Shown here in pieces: positions 38,449 to 49,379 of a stretch of 64,000 nucleotides of DNA. Under the pieces are notes generated by a model. It searched no databases, was not told the origin of the DNA, and was given only the letters and a program-made list of their open reading frames with translations. The stretch is from Planococcus citri (taxonomy: Eukaryota > Arthropoda > Insecta > Hemiptera > Pseudococcidae). The stretch spans positions 60,388,001-60,452,000 of the forward strand of contig NC_088679.1 in NCBI RefSeq assembly GCF_950023065.1, read 5' to 3'. Both the position numbers and the translations under genes were made by a program. Position 1 is the stretch's first letter, and each line of letters opens with the position of its first letter.

Positions 38449-39383
38449 GGGGTAAGCTGGGGTCAAGTGGAACGATTTTTTTAAATTCAAGATTGCGAGC
38501 GTCGTATCAAAGATAGGGAGTTGGTTGTGAGCTCATTTCAAAGGACCAAGTTTTAGCTTTTATTTTCGGCCCAAATTTTGAATTTTGATTGAGAAATTTC
38601 CGAGAAATTTCTTTTTTAAAAAAGTGCAAATTTCGTTCCACTTGACCTGACGGGCAGGTCAAGTGGAACAGTGGGTCAGGTCAAGTGGTACGTGTTATTT
38701 TCCATAAGGAAATGATTAGGAATTTTTTTTTACAAAAATCAAGTTTATAGTTCATAGAAGTTATTTGCTTACCTAAATAGCAAATTTAATCATTCTGGGT
38801 GGGTTTGGGGTATCCCACCTCGAATTATACAAAGTTTGATAAGACGAATTTTCTTCTATAATTCTTCAAATTGCCTCCTTGTTCATTTCTTGTGAATGTT
38901 TTTCACGATCAGTTGGCTCTTTCTCTGACTCGCTGCATCCTATCATTAATTCAGAACACAATTACCATGTAAAAATACAAGTTCCACTTGACCCCACCAA
39001 TTTTGTTCCATTTGACCCCAAACAGAATTTTTTTTTTCATCATTAATATCTCGATTCTATTTCTTAATTACTCAAAGTTGATTGGTGCATGTGAAAGTAG
39101 ATTAGTTACTCGTTATTTACTGATATTCAGATTGAAATTTGAACAAAAATTTCTACCTTTTTCAACGGCTTCAAAATGCAGCACTTGATTTTTTCGACTA
39201 TAAAAATTCACATGTCTTTCATTACATGAACACAAATAACTATACAGTGTTGCTAACTTCGCCGATCATGGATAACATTAGTTGGAGGATATTGAGCTCA
39301 CAGAAATGCAATTTGAGTTTTTAGTTTTCGATTTATTGTCATCGTTCCACTTGACCTGCGGTCCACTTGACCCCATTTTACTC
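38449..39383. mobile_element. TA-flanked element built from GGTCAAGTGGAAC repeats
   Basis: The left end, GGGGTAAGCTGGGGTCAAG, and the right end, which reads GAGTAAAATGGGGTCAAG on the minus strand, are imperfect inverted repeats flanked by TA (38447-38448 and 39384-39385). The core GGTCAAGTGGAAC or its variants occurs about eight times: near 38461, 38633 (inverted), 38657, 38680, 38981 (inverted), 39002 (inverted), 39345 and 39361 (inverted). The 935-bp element splits the minisatellite at 37860-38430/39386-39870, confirming that it is an insertion. No transposase frame was found, so it is probably a non-autonomous DNA element. Confidence 0.7.
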
Positions 39384-39385
39384 TA

Positions 39386-40714
39386 TCCATTGACAATTTT
39401 TGAAAATTATTGAAAAAAAAATATATTTTTTGGAAACTTTTGGCAAAAAAAGCGTGACTTGGTAGAAATTTTGTTAAAAAGCGAAAATTTTTGTCAAAAA
39501 GAACAATTTTAGCAGAAAACAAAGATGTCACTTTTTGCCAATTTGTTGACAAAAAAAAATGATATTTTTTCGCAATTTTTGTCGAAAAAGTTGATCCATT
39601 TCGCAACTTTTTGATAAACAGAAAGACATTTTCGTGATTTATGGAAAAAAGGTTCAATATTTGAGGTGCTCAATTTTTTGGGAAAAAGCATGATTTTTCA
39701 ACAATTTTGTTAAAAAGCAAGACGTTTTTCTAATTTTTTGCAAAAAAGAAAACTTTTTGGAAAATTATTGGAAAAAGTGATACTTTATCAATTTTTATCG
39801 AAAAAGCCATACTTTGACTATTTTTGAGAATTCCTGACAAAAAAGCAAGACGTTTGGGATTTATTTTTTTAGAAAAAAATAAATTCTGAGAAAAATTAAA
39901 CTTTTAAAAATTTGCTGGATCTAAAATAATGAGCATAGCAAATTTCAGCTTTCTATGTCAATTTGTCAAAATTTTGACTTTTTTGGCATTTTTGGCCCAT
40001 TTGATTTTTTTTAATTCCCCAAAAAGCAGATCTGTGACTCTACAGGGGGCGTAGTTTACATCTACTTCATTAGCTAGGAAAAATCATAAAAATGGGGATC
40101 CGCTACATGTGATTTGATTGACATGACTAAAAAAAAACAAAATCTTGGACCTTTCTCAAAATTGCAAAAAAATTCTCACTTTTTTGCCAAGAGCTGCCTA
40201 AAAATCTCATTTGTTTACAAAAAGTTATGAAGAATTTTCGCTTTTTTGACAAAAATTACAAAAAAAAAAGTCACTTGTATGCTAATGATTGTCAAAAGTC
40301 CTGCTTATCACTAAAAATTGGATAAATTCTCGAGTTTTTAACTAAACTTGCTAAAAAGTCTCGCTTATTACTTGAAATTGCGAAAAATTGTCATTTTTTT
40401 TCGTAAGTCGTCAATGTCTTAATTTTTTGGTGAAAAGATTTTGTCATTTGCTGAAACTTGCTAAAAATCGTTGCCTTTTGCTAAAATTGTCGTAGTCTCA
40501 CGTTCCACCAAAAATAGCAAGTTTTCTGTAAAAAAATTCTGAACAGTTCAACTTTTATGCCTAAAAATTTACAAAAAAAACTTGCTTTTTTGACAGAAAG
40601 TGACGAAATAGGCTCACTTATTTGACAGAAGTTCTAAAAATGGGGAGTAATTATTTCATTTTTGCCAATTTGTCAAAAGGTCCTGTTTTATCCTAAAACT
40701 ACCAAAATCTTTTC
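39386..40714. repeat. GGCAAAAA / GTCAAAAAG minisatellite, both orientations
   Basis: Plus-oriented units (TTTTTGGCAAAAAAGC, TTTTTGTCAAAAAGAAC) run from 39386 to about 39870. From about 40140 the same family appears in the other orientation (TTTTTTGCCAAGAGC, GACAAAAATTACAAAAAA, CTAAAAATTG). About 270 bp without clear units separate them. Minus frames at 39298-39691 are artefacts. Confidence 0.6.
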
Positions 40715-41182
40715 AAAATTTTTATTTGAGCCCTCAAAACATCTTTCATTGGAACTTGAAACGAATCATGAACTGCACAGAATACTGAACTAAAATACAT
40801 ACTAAAATTTAATTTTATTTTGTGTTTTTATCAATTCATTCTTTCATCCAGTCATTCTGTCTTTCCATCTTTCCATCTGTTCGTCTTTCCGTCTGTCCGT
40901 CTGTCCGTCTGTCCGTCTTTTCGTTTTTCTTTTGTCTTTTCGCATTTTTTTGTCTTTTCGTGGCAATTTATGACAAAACCAACCAGTGAAAAAATTGCCT
41001 GAGCAAAAACAAGGTGAATTTTTCATTATGAGAAATTGAAAAATTTGTTTGAAGTAACCTTTCACAAAATTCCCCGACTTTCGAGTAAAAAATGCTGTAA
41101 ATTTCCAAAATTTCCTGACTTTTCCAGACCTACCAAATTCCCTGACTTTTCCAGGTTTTCCCAAGCTTGTGAACACCCTGTT
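40715..41182. repeat. Dispersed repeat ending TGTGAACACCCTG, long copy
   Basis: Longer relative of 4118-4304. It starts TTTTTATTTGAGCCCTCA, contains GAACTGCACAGAATACTGAA and TTCATTCTTTCATCCAGT, then a (CTGTCCGT)n microsatellite (about 40879-40918), then CTGACTTTTCCAGACC and the end CTTGTGAACACCCTG. The GACTTTTCCAGG block is doubled here. Confidence 0.7.
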
Positions 41183-44100
41183 TTTGGTTACTTACCTTTT
41201 TCTAACCTAATTGGTCACTGAAATTACTTTTTTTTTGGACAAAATTTAGTATGAGCCCTGTTTTTGTCTAATTTGATGTTTATAGTTGAATCTCAAGCAG
41301 ATAATGGCGAAGATTTTTCAAAAATAATCGTTGAAAATTCGTCTTACCTGGAGGGAGAAAAAGTAGGGAAAATTTTTGAAAAAATCAGAGTGAGTGATCG
41401 TAGGTGTGCTTAAACCATGTCAATCTACGCCTCCCTCCCCCTCCCTAATGAAGCCATATTAATAAACATGACATTTTAAACCCCTTTTTCACATGTTTTC
41501 CCTTACAGCAAATCAATGCAACCTAATGGTCGTTCATCTTCTCGAAAAAAAAAACTAAAACTATGTAAAATTGTTCCAATACAATCATACACATTCGCAC
41601 TCGTATTTCGACGAAATTGATTTACACATTGAGCTACATAGGAGAAAAAAAGGGTCTCCTATATTAACAAACGAGTCGTTCTCACATTTACGACGAAACG
41701 AGCGAGTGAAAAAAAGAAAAACAAATGCGCATCAACCAACACAACCGCGTTCCAAAACTGGCGTAATTTTTTCAAACGATTCGATCGCCTTTCGTTTCGT
41801 TTTGGAAAATTGTTAAAGCCATCCGGGACGGTATACTTTTCGACATGGTCGGCCAATTAAAAGATTTGTTCGACATAATGAAATGTGTATGTGTGTTTGT
41901 GCTGTGTATTACAATTGTGCAAAATAACGGAAATACAAGCCCTCCGCTTCGTCTATCCTTCATGCTTGTACATATATGTACCCTGAAACCCTGTGCTTTT
42001 GCAGCTGATGACGACCGTCCACTCGTCCAGTCCGTTTACGTTTAATTCGTTCGATTTTGATATTTCCTCGCTCACGGATGCCGCCGGCCTTGCTCTTTTT
42101 CAAACACACGCCGTTTTGATTTCGCGTATATATGTATACGCCAGCATATAACCCATTATACGAGTATAAGGCTTCGTGTAATATGAAATTTCAACGTGTA
42201 CCCTGCTCTTCCTACCCTTATCATTGGACATTGCCTTCGTCAAAAGTTGGAACGCAAAAGGTGTACGGAGCAGGGAAGCTACACCAAGTTTTCGAAACAC
42301 AAGCCAAAACGAATGGAAGTACATTTCGTATATCGTTCGATAAAGCAATCGTGTAGTATAAAAATACGTCGTATACGATATTTCATATCCGCAAATATTC
42401 ATTTAACTTCTTATACGTTGTACCGTTTTGGATGGAAGTGATTTTTTTTACTTTACGATATCGTTCGTTTATCAAAGCTGCCCTCCGACGATGGTTCGTG
42501 GCTTTCCGTTTCCTGCTTATTCGCTATCCCATCAACCCTGCTCCCCACGGCCGGTCATCGTCGTCTGATAGAAATAGCTCGTGAAAATATCGCAAAATAA
42601 CGCGTGCGATTTAATATAAAATTCCGCTCGTGTGGATGTTTTATTAGCTTAATTACCATAATAAAGCGTATAAAGAGAAGTTTTTACGCGAATTTGCGAT
42701 AAACAGGACTATGTTTTTATTGTGTAAAATTCGATACCATAATGCGTATAATTTCAGCAGCTAAAATTTAACGACGCTACGTCAACTTTGCTCGTATTTG
42801 CGGAAGTATCGTCATTTTGAGCGCAGTTAAGCGCGAAAATGAAATCCGATACATTTTAAACACCCCCCCCCCCTCTATCCGTCCAATATCCTTAATACGT
42901 ACAAAATCTTAATAGTTTTTTAAGCAAAATGTAGCTATAAAAGTACCATGATGATGAAAGTGCAGAATTGTAAATACTTTGATCTATAAATGTACCAAAA
43001 AGTCGTAACAGTTTTGCTAAAGTTCTGTTTTAGTTTGATGGGCTCAAAAGTGCTGACTTTTTCGTTTTTTTTGCGAACAATTTTAAAATTAAAATTTTGG
43101 ATTTTTTTTTTCGTTTTTTAAAGTGCTTCTTGGAAATGCATTTTAACGTTTCTCTTCTCAAAGTACACCCCCTCTCAAAAAGATTTGTTCCCTCCTTAAA
43201 TTTTAGAAGACCTAAAAAAAAATGTTCTGTTTGTTGATTTCGAGATTTTATCGGACACCTTGTATAAATTGTTCAACCATTAAATGCGCAATTTGTACGT
43301 ACAAAGTTGAAATGAATAGCTAATTTAACCTAGGTATGTACATTCAAGCAATTAATTGATATGTACTTGACAGTTCTTCGTCTATTATCACCGCTGCATT
43401 ATCATTTATCTAGTATCCGGAGTATTTTCATAAATCTAGTACATACAGAAGAAGAAAAAAAAAGACTTTATTTTACACCGAACGAGCGAATTCCATAACT
43501 CACAACATAGTACATACATAAGTTGAAGTTCTACTCTCGATGATCATCCAAGATAACCTCGAGTGTTTCCTTTTTATTCATGACAACAAAAAGAAGAGAG
43601 GAAAAAAACGCTGTACGGTTAACTTGGTATACATATCTTCTGTACCTATACTACTATGTTCACCTCGCCTACGTTTCTTCAAAGTCAATGCCATCGTGGT
43701 TGGTTTTATTCATTGAACGAAATTTATGTATGTGTATACTGTATAGTGCCTACTCGATAATATCTTTACTACTAGATCTGTTAGATTTGTCGACGATACG
43801 AGCGTTTTCGACAGCTCCTTGTTGGGTTACAGTAAGGTGCAAATGGCTGCGAATTGATGGTGCGAAGTTTTTGTAAGTTTTTTCTCATAAGTTTTTTGCA
43901 TACTTACTAAGTCGATTTTATGTGACTAGATCTGAATTATGAGTTGCATATTATTTTTGTAGAAATTGAAATTGAAATTGAAAGAAATGTTTAATGTACA
44001 TATTTGTGATGTTGCATTTTTTTTTACTAAGTAGGTATATGATTACTTACTCGTGTGAAAAAAGTATGAATTATGGAATGTTTGAAAACTGCAAAGCATT

Positions 44101-44823
44101 GAAAAAATGAAAATTTTCATTTTAAAATTCGAGTTTACTTTAAAGTCATTGCGGCAGAAAATTATAAAGAAGGGGAGGGGAAGGGGGAGAAAAGATAGTG
44201 ATAAACGAACGTTTCTAACTGTGTATGTGTGGAAATTGAAATTTATGTTGCTGAGATCCGCCATGTTATGGGTGACTCCGTGACTCCTATTGTGTTTTTT
44301 ACGGTGATACAATTTTTTTTTAGATCATACGGGTAAAATCAGGTATAAATAATTAGAACATTTTAAAGAAATTATGTTTTTTTAAGGTGAAAAGTTGTGG
44401 ATTATGTATGCGAAGTCAGTTTGTAGATGGTATCTCTGCAAGAAATTTGGGAGATCGGTGGGGGATTAATAAAAAAATGTGGAAATAACTTCAAAATACA
44501 TTTTTTATGTAAGTATCATGTAAAAAATTTTGGATTTCTCGAATTTTAAAATTTTAAATTTAATAAGAGAAGAAAATGAAGATTAGAAATTTTTCCTTTG
44601 TTTTTAGTATCTCTTTATTTTTTTCCAATTTTTCTCTTCCAAATTTTTCAAAAACTGTCAAAGATGACTAATCGATGAAGAATTTTTTCAAGGATTTGAA
44701 AATATATTTTCACCAAAAAGAACCCAGCAAAAAACGAGATATGGACAACTTAAATTTTTGGGCATTTTTTGAATGAATCCAGGTCCACTTTCAATTAGAA
44801 TGCAAAAATAAATACCTACAAAT
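41183..44823. other. Unique-looking sequence, no gene supported
   Basis: Balanced composition at 41560-42860 and 43300-43880; AT-rich elsewhere. Frames at 41659-41963, 42100-42402 (minus) and 42132-42441 (plus) overlap on opposite strands and are unrecognised. A poly-C run lies at about 42865-42873. No exon is supported. Confidence 0.5.
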
Positions 44824-45213
44824 ACAGTAAATCGTAAAAACAAAAATTCGTAGAATTTTGACCAAATTCAGTGAAAATCTTCATTTTGAGTAGAAAGTCA
44901 CTTGGAAAAAAGTTTGGTTCCGGAGGGTCTTCAGGAGGAAAATTATGGGTATTTAAAGAGGGGAAATTTTCCCGAAAATCGTAGCTTTTTCACTTCATTT
45001 TTTTCAAATTTAGAAATTGGTAGATAATGGAAACGAGCCATGAAAAAACCGTGAATTTTTCAAAAATTCCACCTCTGTGAGGACCCATAACTCCTTTCCA
45101 GGAATATCCTCAGAGCAGAAATTTTTTCTGAGCGACTTTCAACTTAAAATAGAGGTTTTCATTGAATTTGGCCAGAATCCTTCCACTTTCTTTTTCGCCA
45201 TCCAACCTGTTGA
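44824..45213. mobile_element. Foldback element, older copy of the 58213-58539 family
   Basis: The left arm has TTTTGACCAAATTCAGTGA, ATCTTCATTTTGAGTAGAA and AGTCACTTGGAAAAAA. The right arm carries the inverse: GAGCGACTTTCAACTTAAAA, GGTTTTCATTGAATTTGG and CCAGAATCC. The same arms occur at 58213-58539. The outer edges are blurred by mutation, so coordinates are approximate. Non-coding. Confidence 0.6.
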
Positions 45214-45239
45214 ACTACGAGTATCATGATATCTAAAAC

Positions 45240-45625
45240 AGATTTTTTTGTTGAAAAAACCACTACTTTTTTCAATCCAATTTTTAGATTCATCTCCACT
45301 CGACCCCCCCCCCTCAACATCCACACCCACAAAAATTAACAAAGTCGAATTTTTCACAAAAAAAAAAATTTCAAAAAAATGTAAATTGGAAAACAGTTTG
45401 TACAGGTACAAAGTATTCATCAAAAATAATTTTTTTTCAATCATTTGAAGGTTTTTGTCAAACGTTTGAATTTTTACTTTTTTTCACTAATTTTTTCAAC
45501 CCAATTTTCAGAAAGCTGTCCACTCGATCCCCCCCCCCCCCTCTCTAAACACACCAAAAAATTGACAAAACCAAATTTTTCACAGGAACTTTTTCAAAAA
45601 GAGATTGAAATTGGGAAGACAATTA
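45240..45625. repeat. Two diverged copies of a CCACTCGACCCCCC repeat
   Basis: A unit reading CAATTTT(A/C)AGA, a short spacer, then TCCACTCGA(C/T)CCCCCCC, a run of ACACC/ACAAAAATT, then CAAATTTTTCACA occurs at about 45278-45375 and 45500-45595. A third relative lies at about 60605-60680. A frame continuing through it (45445-45795, 116 codons) is unrecognised. Confidence 0.6.
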
Positions 45626-46427
45626 GAAACTTGGAAGAAATCGGTTTGGAAGGTTTTCGGTTAACGATTCAGAATAAATACTTGAATAGACAGGAAAATT
45701 TGAAAAGATCAATACTGAAGTTCGGAGGTGAAATCTCAAATTTTCATTACGAACACAACTCTTTCCAACAAATCAATTTCGAAAAAAGGGCATAAAGGCT
45801 TCCTCTTTTGATCAAAACTTTTAAAAAATCCCAAATAAGCAAAGTCGAATAGTATTTATTACTATGTACTACTAATCTGAGAGCATTGAATTTAAATATC
45901 CACTTATTTTTTGAAACTGATCCCCCTGCGTCCCTTTCTCATTACCAATGTCCCTAAAATGGAATTTTATTGTATGTACGAAGCATGATTTGATCAAATT
46001 TTAGCACAAATTGCATTCAGTTTGATACAGCTTAATTAAATTCAGTCAAACATTTTTTTTTCACGGACAACGCACACAAATTAATGAGAATTGGCATGTG
46101 TCAAACTATTTTTTTTAAGACACCTTGAATTTCTTTCCCGCTTCATTTCAACTACTTTTATGTAACTAGAGACAAGTTTTTATGCAGTTCCAAAAATAAA
46201 TTTGAATATGTATTTTAAATTATCACAAAATTTTCGAAATTATTATTTTTTTAAAATTTTCAGCGCAATTGAGTTTTTTACCTCTGACAGTTAGATTTTC
46301 TGAAATTTCAATGAGACACAAATAAAAACGATTCTCACAACAGCAAGAAAAAAATTAATAAATTCTTAAAGAAAAAGACAATAAAGGTAAGTAGGTAGTC
46401 TTCAACGAAGCTTAAAAAATAACTTAC

Positions 46428-46468
46428 TTATACTTCCTTCTACTTCTATGGTAAAAAATGGTACTCAC
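46428..46468 (-). promoter_or_regulatory. Candidate recursive splice site with short cryptic exon, minus strand
   Basis: Same layout as 12767-12813. On the minus strand a consensus-like branch sequence GACTAATTAG, a pyrimidine tract and CTGTTTCAG are fused directly to GTGAGTAC (junction between 46469 and 46468). A second donor, GTAAGTTA, begins 41 nt later at 46427. The 22-nt junction is identical to that at 12806-12827, while the rest of the flanks differ, as expected for functional convergence or constraint rather than a copied repeat. Confidence 0.4.
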
Positions 46469-46499
46469 CTGAAACAGAAAAATAAAAAAATAGCCTAAT

Positions 46500-49375
46500 T
46501 AGTCAATTGTAAATTCTTAGCTCGAAAAATTATTTAAAATAAAAAACATGAAGGCGTCCAAATACAAGTACATCATCGTCAATCCAAATTTGGACCAAAT
46601 TCGTCAGTTTTTTCATCTTTCATAATTTCCATTAAAAAATTGAATCCTGTCATTGTGAGGAATTCTGTCACTCCCCCTTTGGAATGACCCACCGAGCTAA
46701 AATTCTTGCCCAGATGGTAATTTTGTTATTTAATGGAGCAAAACTCATCAATTTCGGTCAACTTTTCATGAATTGAAAGTTCAAAAACATTGCTGATTTA
46801 TACTAATAATATAATTCTTCCATAAAATGAAGAAAAATCATCTTCCTAAAGAATGACGAGTAGGTACAATTCATTTCCCGTCCATGCCTTCTTTTCAGGT
46901 TGAGAACGTAAAAGTAGACCTGATTAAAAACATTTCTCAAGATATTCTTTACTCTTCCCTCCTTCCTCCTCTTCAAATATACCTCCTCTACATTCCTCAT
47001 CACCCCTATCTTAATTTCCAATCCAGATTACAAATCAAAACCACTCCATAAAAGATAACCTCCTCGAAATTTTGCGCGAAATTCGCAACAAAATAATCAA
47101 GTTTTCGGTCATTCACCTCACCTGTAATTTCTCACCAATACTCGCTACACGTAAACTTATACTACACCGTAGTCGGGAACTAAAAGCGATCTTTTTACGA
47201 GAAAAACATCTCAAAAAAACGGTTAATTTATGACGCGACGACGGTAACTCTATCATAATAACTTTCGTTAAAACTTAAAACTCGAATACAGTATCAGTTG
47301 TTTCTATAGAGGGGCATATCAAACAGCTGCGAAATGTCGACAGAAGAGACGCAAAGAAAGAAGGTGGGAAAAAAATCCGCACGCAAACTGCATGCATATC
47401 ACTGCGGTTGTGTGGTGATTTGCCAGCGCAACAAGTAATCTATATGCATATTTATCAACCTCAACCATATGATTACTAGTTTCTCCACTTGGAAGGCTTT
47501 TCTTTTACAATGTCTAATATTCAATGTTAAGAGCATGGCGTCTATCACCAATAGGATATGTTCATCGGGGGGGGGGGGAACACTCGAGCACTGCGTTTAC
47601 GTCATCGATCCGCAATAGTACCTAATTTCGGTGTGTGAATACCGTTAGTTGTTCAGACCGCAAAAATTCAACGGTGGAGATCACGTGAATAGATAGTATA
47701 CGATTCAACGGTTAGCAGACTGTAAATTTATCCTCAATAAAACAGGTGAACGTTCGGTTGATAAGTTGCACGTGAGTTTTGGAAGAGCTAAAGATAGACA
47801 GGCTGGCAGAAGAAGAAGCTAACACACGAAGTATCAACGATCGAAATGAAATTTGCATCAGTCTTGGACACGTTCACCTTCGTATAAAAAATCATAATAT
47901 CTACTCTGGTACCGGTACAGTAGCAGGAAATCTAACGATGCATTTAAAATTCACCAAGATCGCCGCATAATCGAATTAAAATCAACATCAACGTACCTAC
48001 TCGAAAGTCAGCAGTGGATCGATCGAGATCTCGTCGTATTACAAAACTGAAACTTTTTCCAACACGACAAAAAGTAAACACTCCAGGCCGCCAATGGATG
48101 GCTTATAAGAATGCAAATTTTTGCATACGATTATCTCGAGCCAATGTACAATACAAACACATCTCGTTGCATTACGACGACCTTGGACATTACATAAATT
48201 ATGGCCATTTCGAACACTACTTAAAATAGTCGTACAATTCTTTACGATCCGCGTGGCCGATTCGAATGGACCGGATCATATTCTGCGGAGGTTTTTAATC
48301 CCATACGGTACCTTTATACGTATGCCAGAATTTTTAAGTGATTTAATAATCGTACATATACAAGGCGACTTCTCTACATTTACAGCGCATAAATACTCGT
48401 ACGAAAGTATAAAAATTTCCATGTGGGTTGATTTATATAAGTACCAGAAATCTGAGGCGATTTGCACATCGCGTAAGGAAAACAAACGACCGGATAACGA
48501 AATGATTACAAGGTCTCGTCGAGATGATTTTTCTACATCTTCGTCGCGAATGAGACCGTCGAACCATCGACGACGACGTTGTTCGGGATATACGTAAACG
48601 ATTATTTTCATCATCGTATTTGTACTTTATACTACGATATCCACGATGAAGAAAGAAACCCTGTCCTAGGTCATACCCCGTGACCCGAGTGAAAGTTCAA
48701 TGAAACCGAAACGGTAACACGATTATACTCTTTAAAAATGAAAGTACTACCGATCCGTGCAACAAGATGTGGTTATAGAATGGTGCCAACGTCACATATA
48801 CACCCGTATATATGTGCCTTCTTTGCAAAAATGAAAAAAAAAATGCACCTTTATACCCATCGATATATAGAATACCGTGTAGCTCGTACATACACCAATT
48901 TTATACTCGTTACCGTTCGTTTATCAATGTTGGCGAATCAGTAACAAATTCCGAGAGGATTCGTAAATTTGCTCGATATTATTTTCACATTATTCCATTC
49001 CGGCTAATAAGTTACGTATACAAAATGAAACCCACATTTATATACGCAGGTACTATCGAAGCCCTGGATGTAGGAGAGGAAAATCTCACGGTATCCTTAA
49101 TCATCGAAAAATAATACTACACGTATATCCGCGTATAGTATTGCCAATAACGTGAAATTAACGTTATTCCGGTTCAATAAACCAATAACACTATTCATGT
49201 CGAAACGGATGAAAAATTTTTACATTCGCAGTTCGACTATCAAACTATACGAGTAGGTACGAGTAACATCATTCTGGCAGGAAAAATCTCATCCGATGTA
49301 AATTTCAAACCCTCCGGCTTGGCTGCGAATAAAACAGCGATGCAAAAATATCAAAAATTTCACCGAAGCTTTTTT
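46500..49375. other. Unique-looking sequence, no gene supported
   Basis: GC is visibly higher at 47050-49300. The longest frame in the window lies here (48121-48597, plus, 158 codons), but a 112-codon minus frame covers the same bases and neither product is recognisable. A minus-strand donor-like TTACAG|GTGAGG at 47121/47122 could end an exon upstream of the splice site at 46468. A poly-G run is at 47568-47578. Confidence 0.4.
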
Positions 49376-49379
49376 TTAA

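Noticed and set aside
38755..38800. Third recursive splice site (TTTAG|GTAAGC on the minus strand)
   Set aside because: Weak pyrimidine tract, non-consensus donor and location inside a transposable element.
48121..48597. 158-codon plus-strand frame, the longest in the window
   Set aside because: A 112-codon minus frame covers the same bases, the product has no recognisable motif, and no splice or promoter context supports it.
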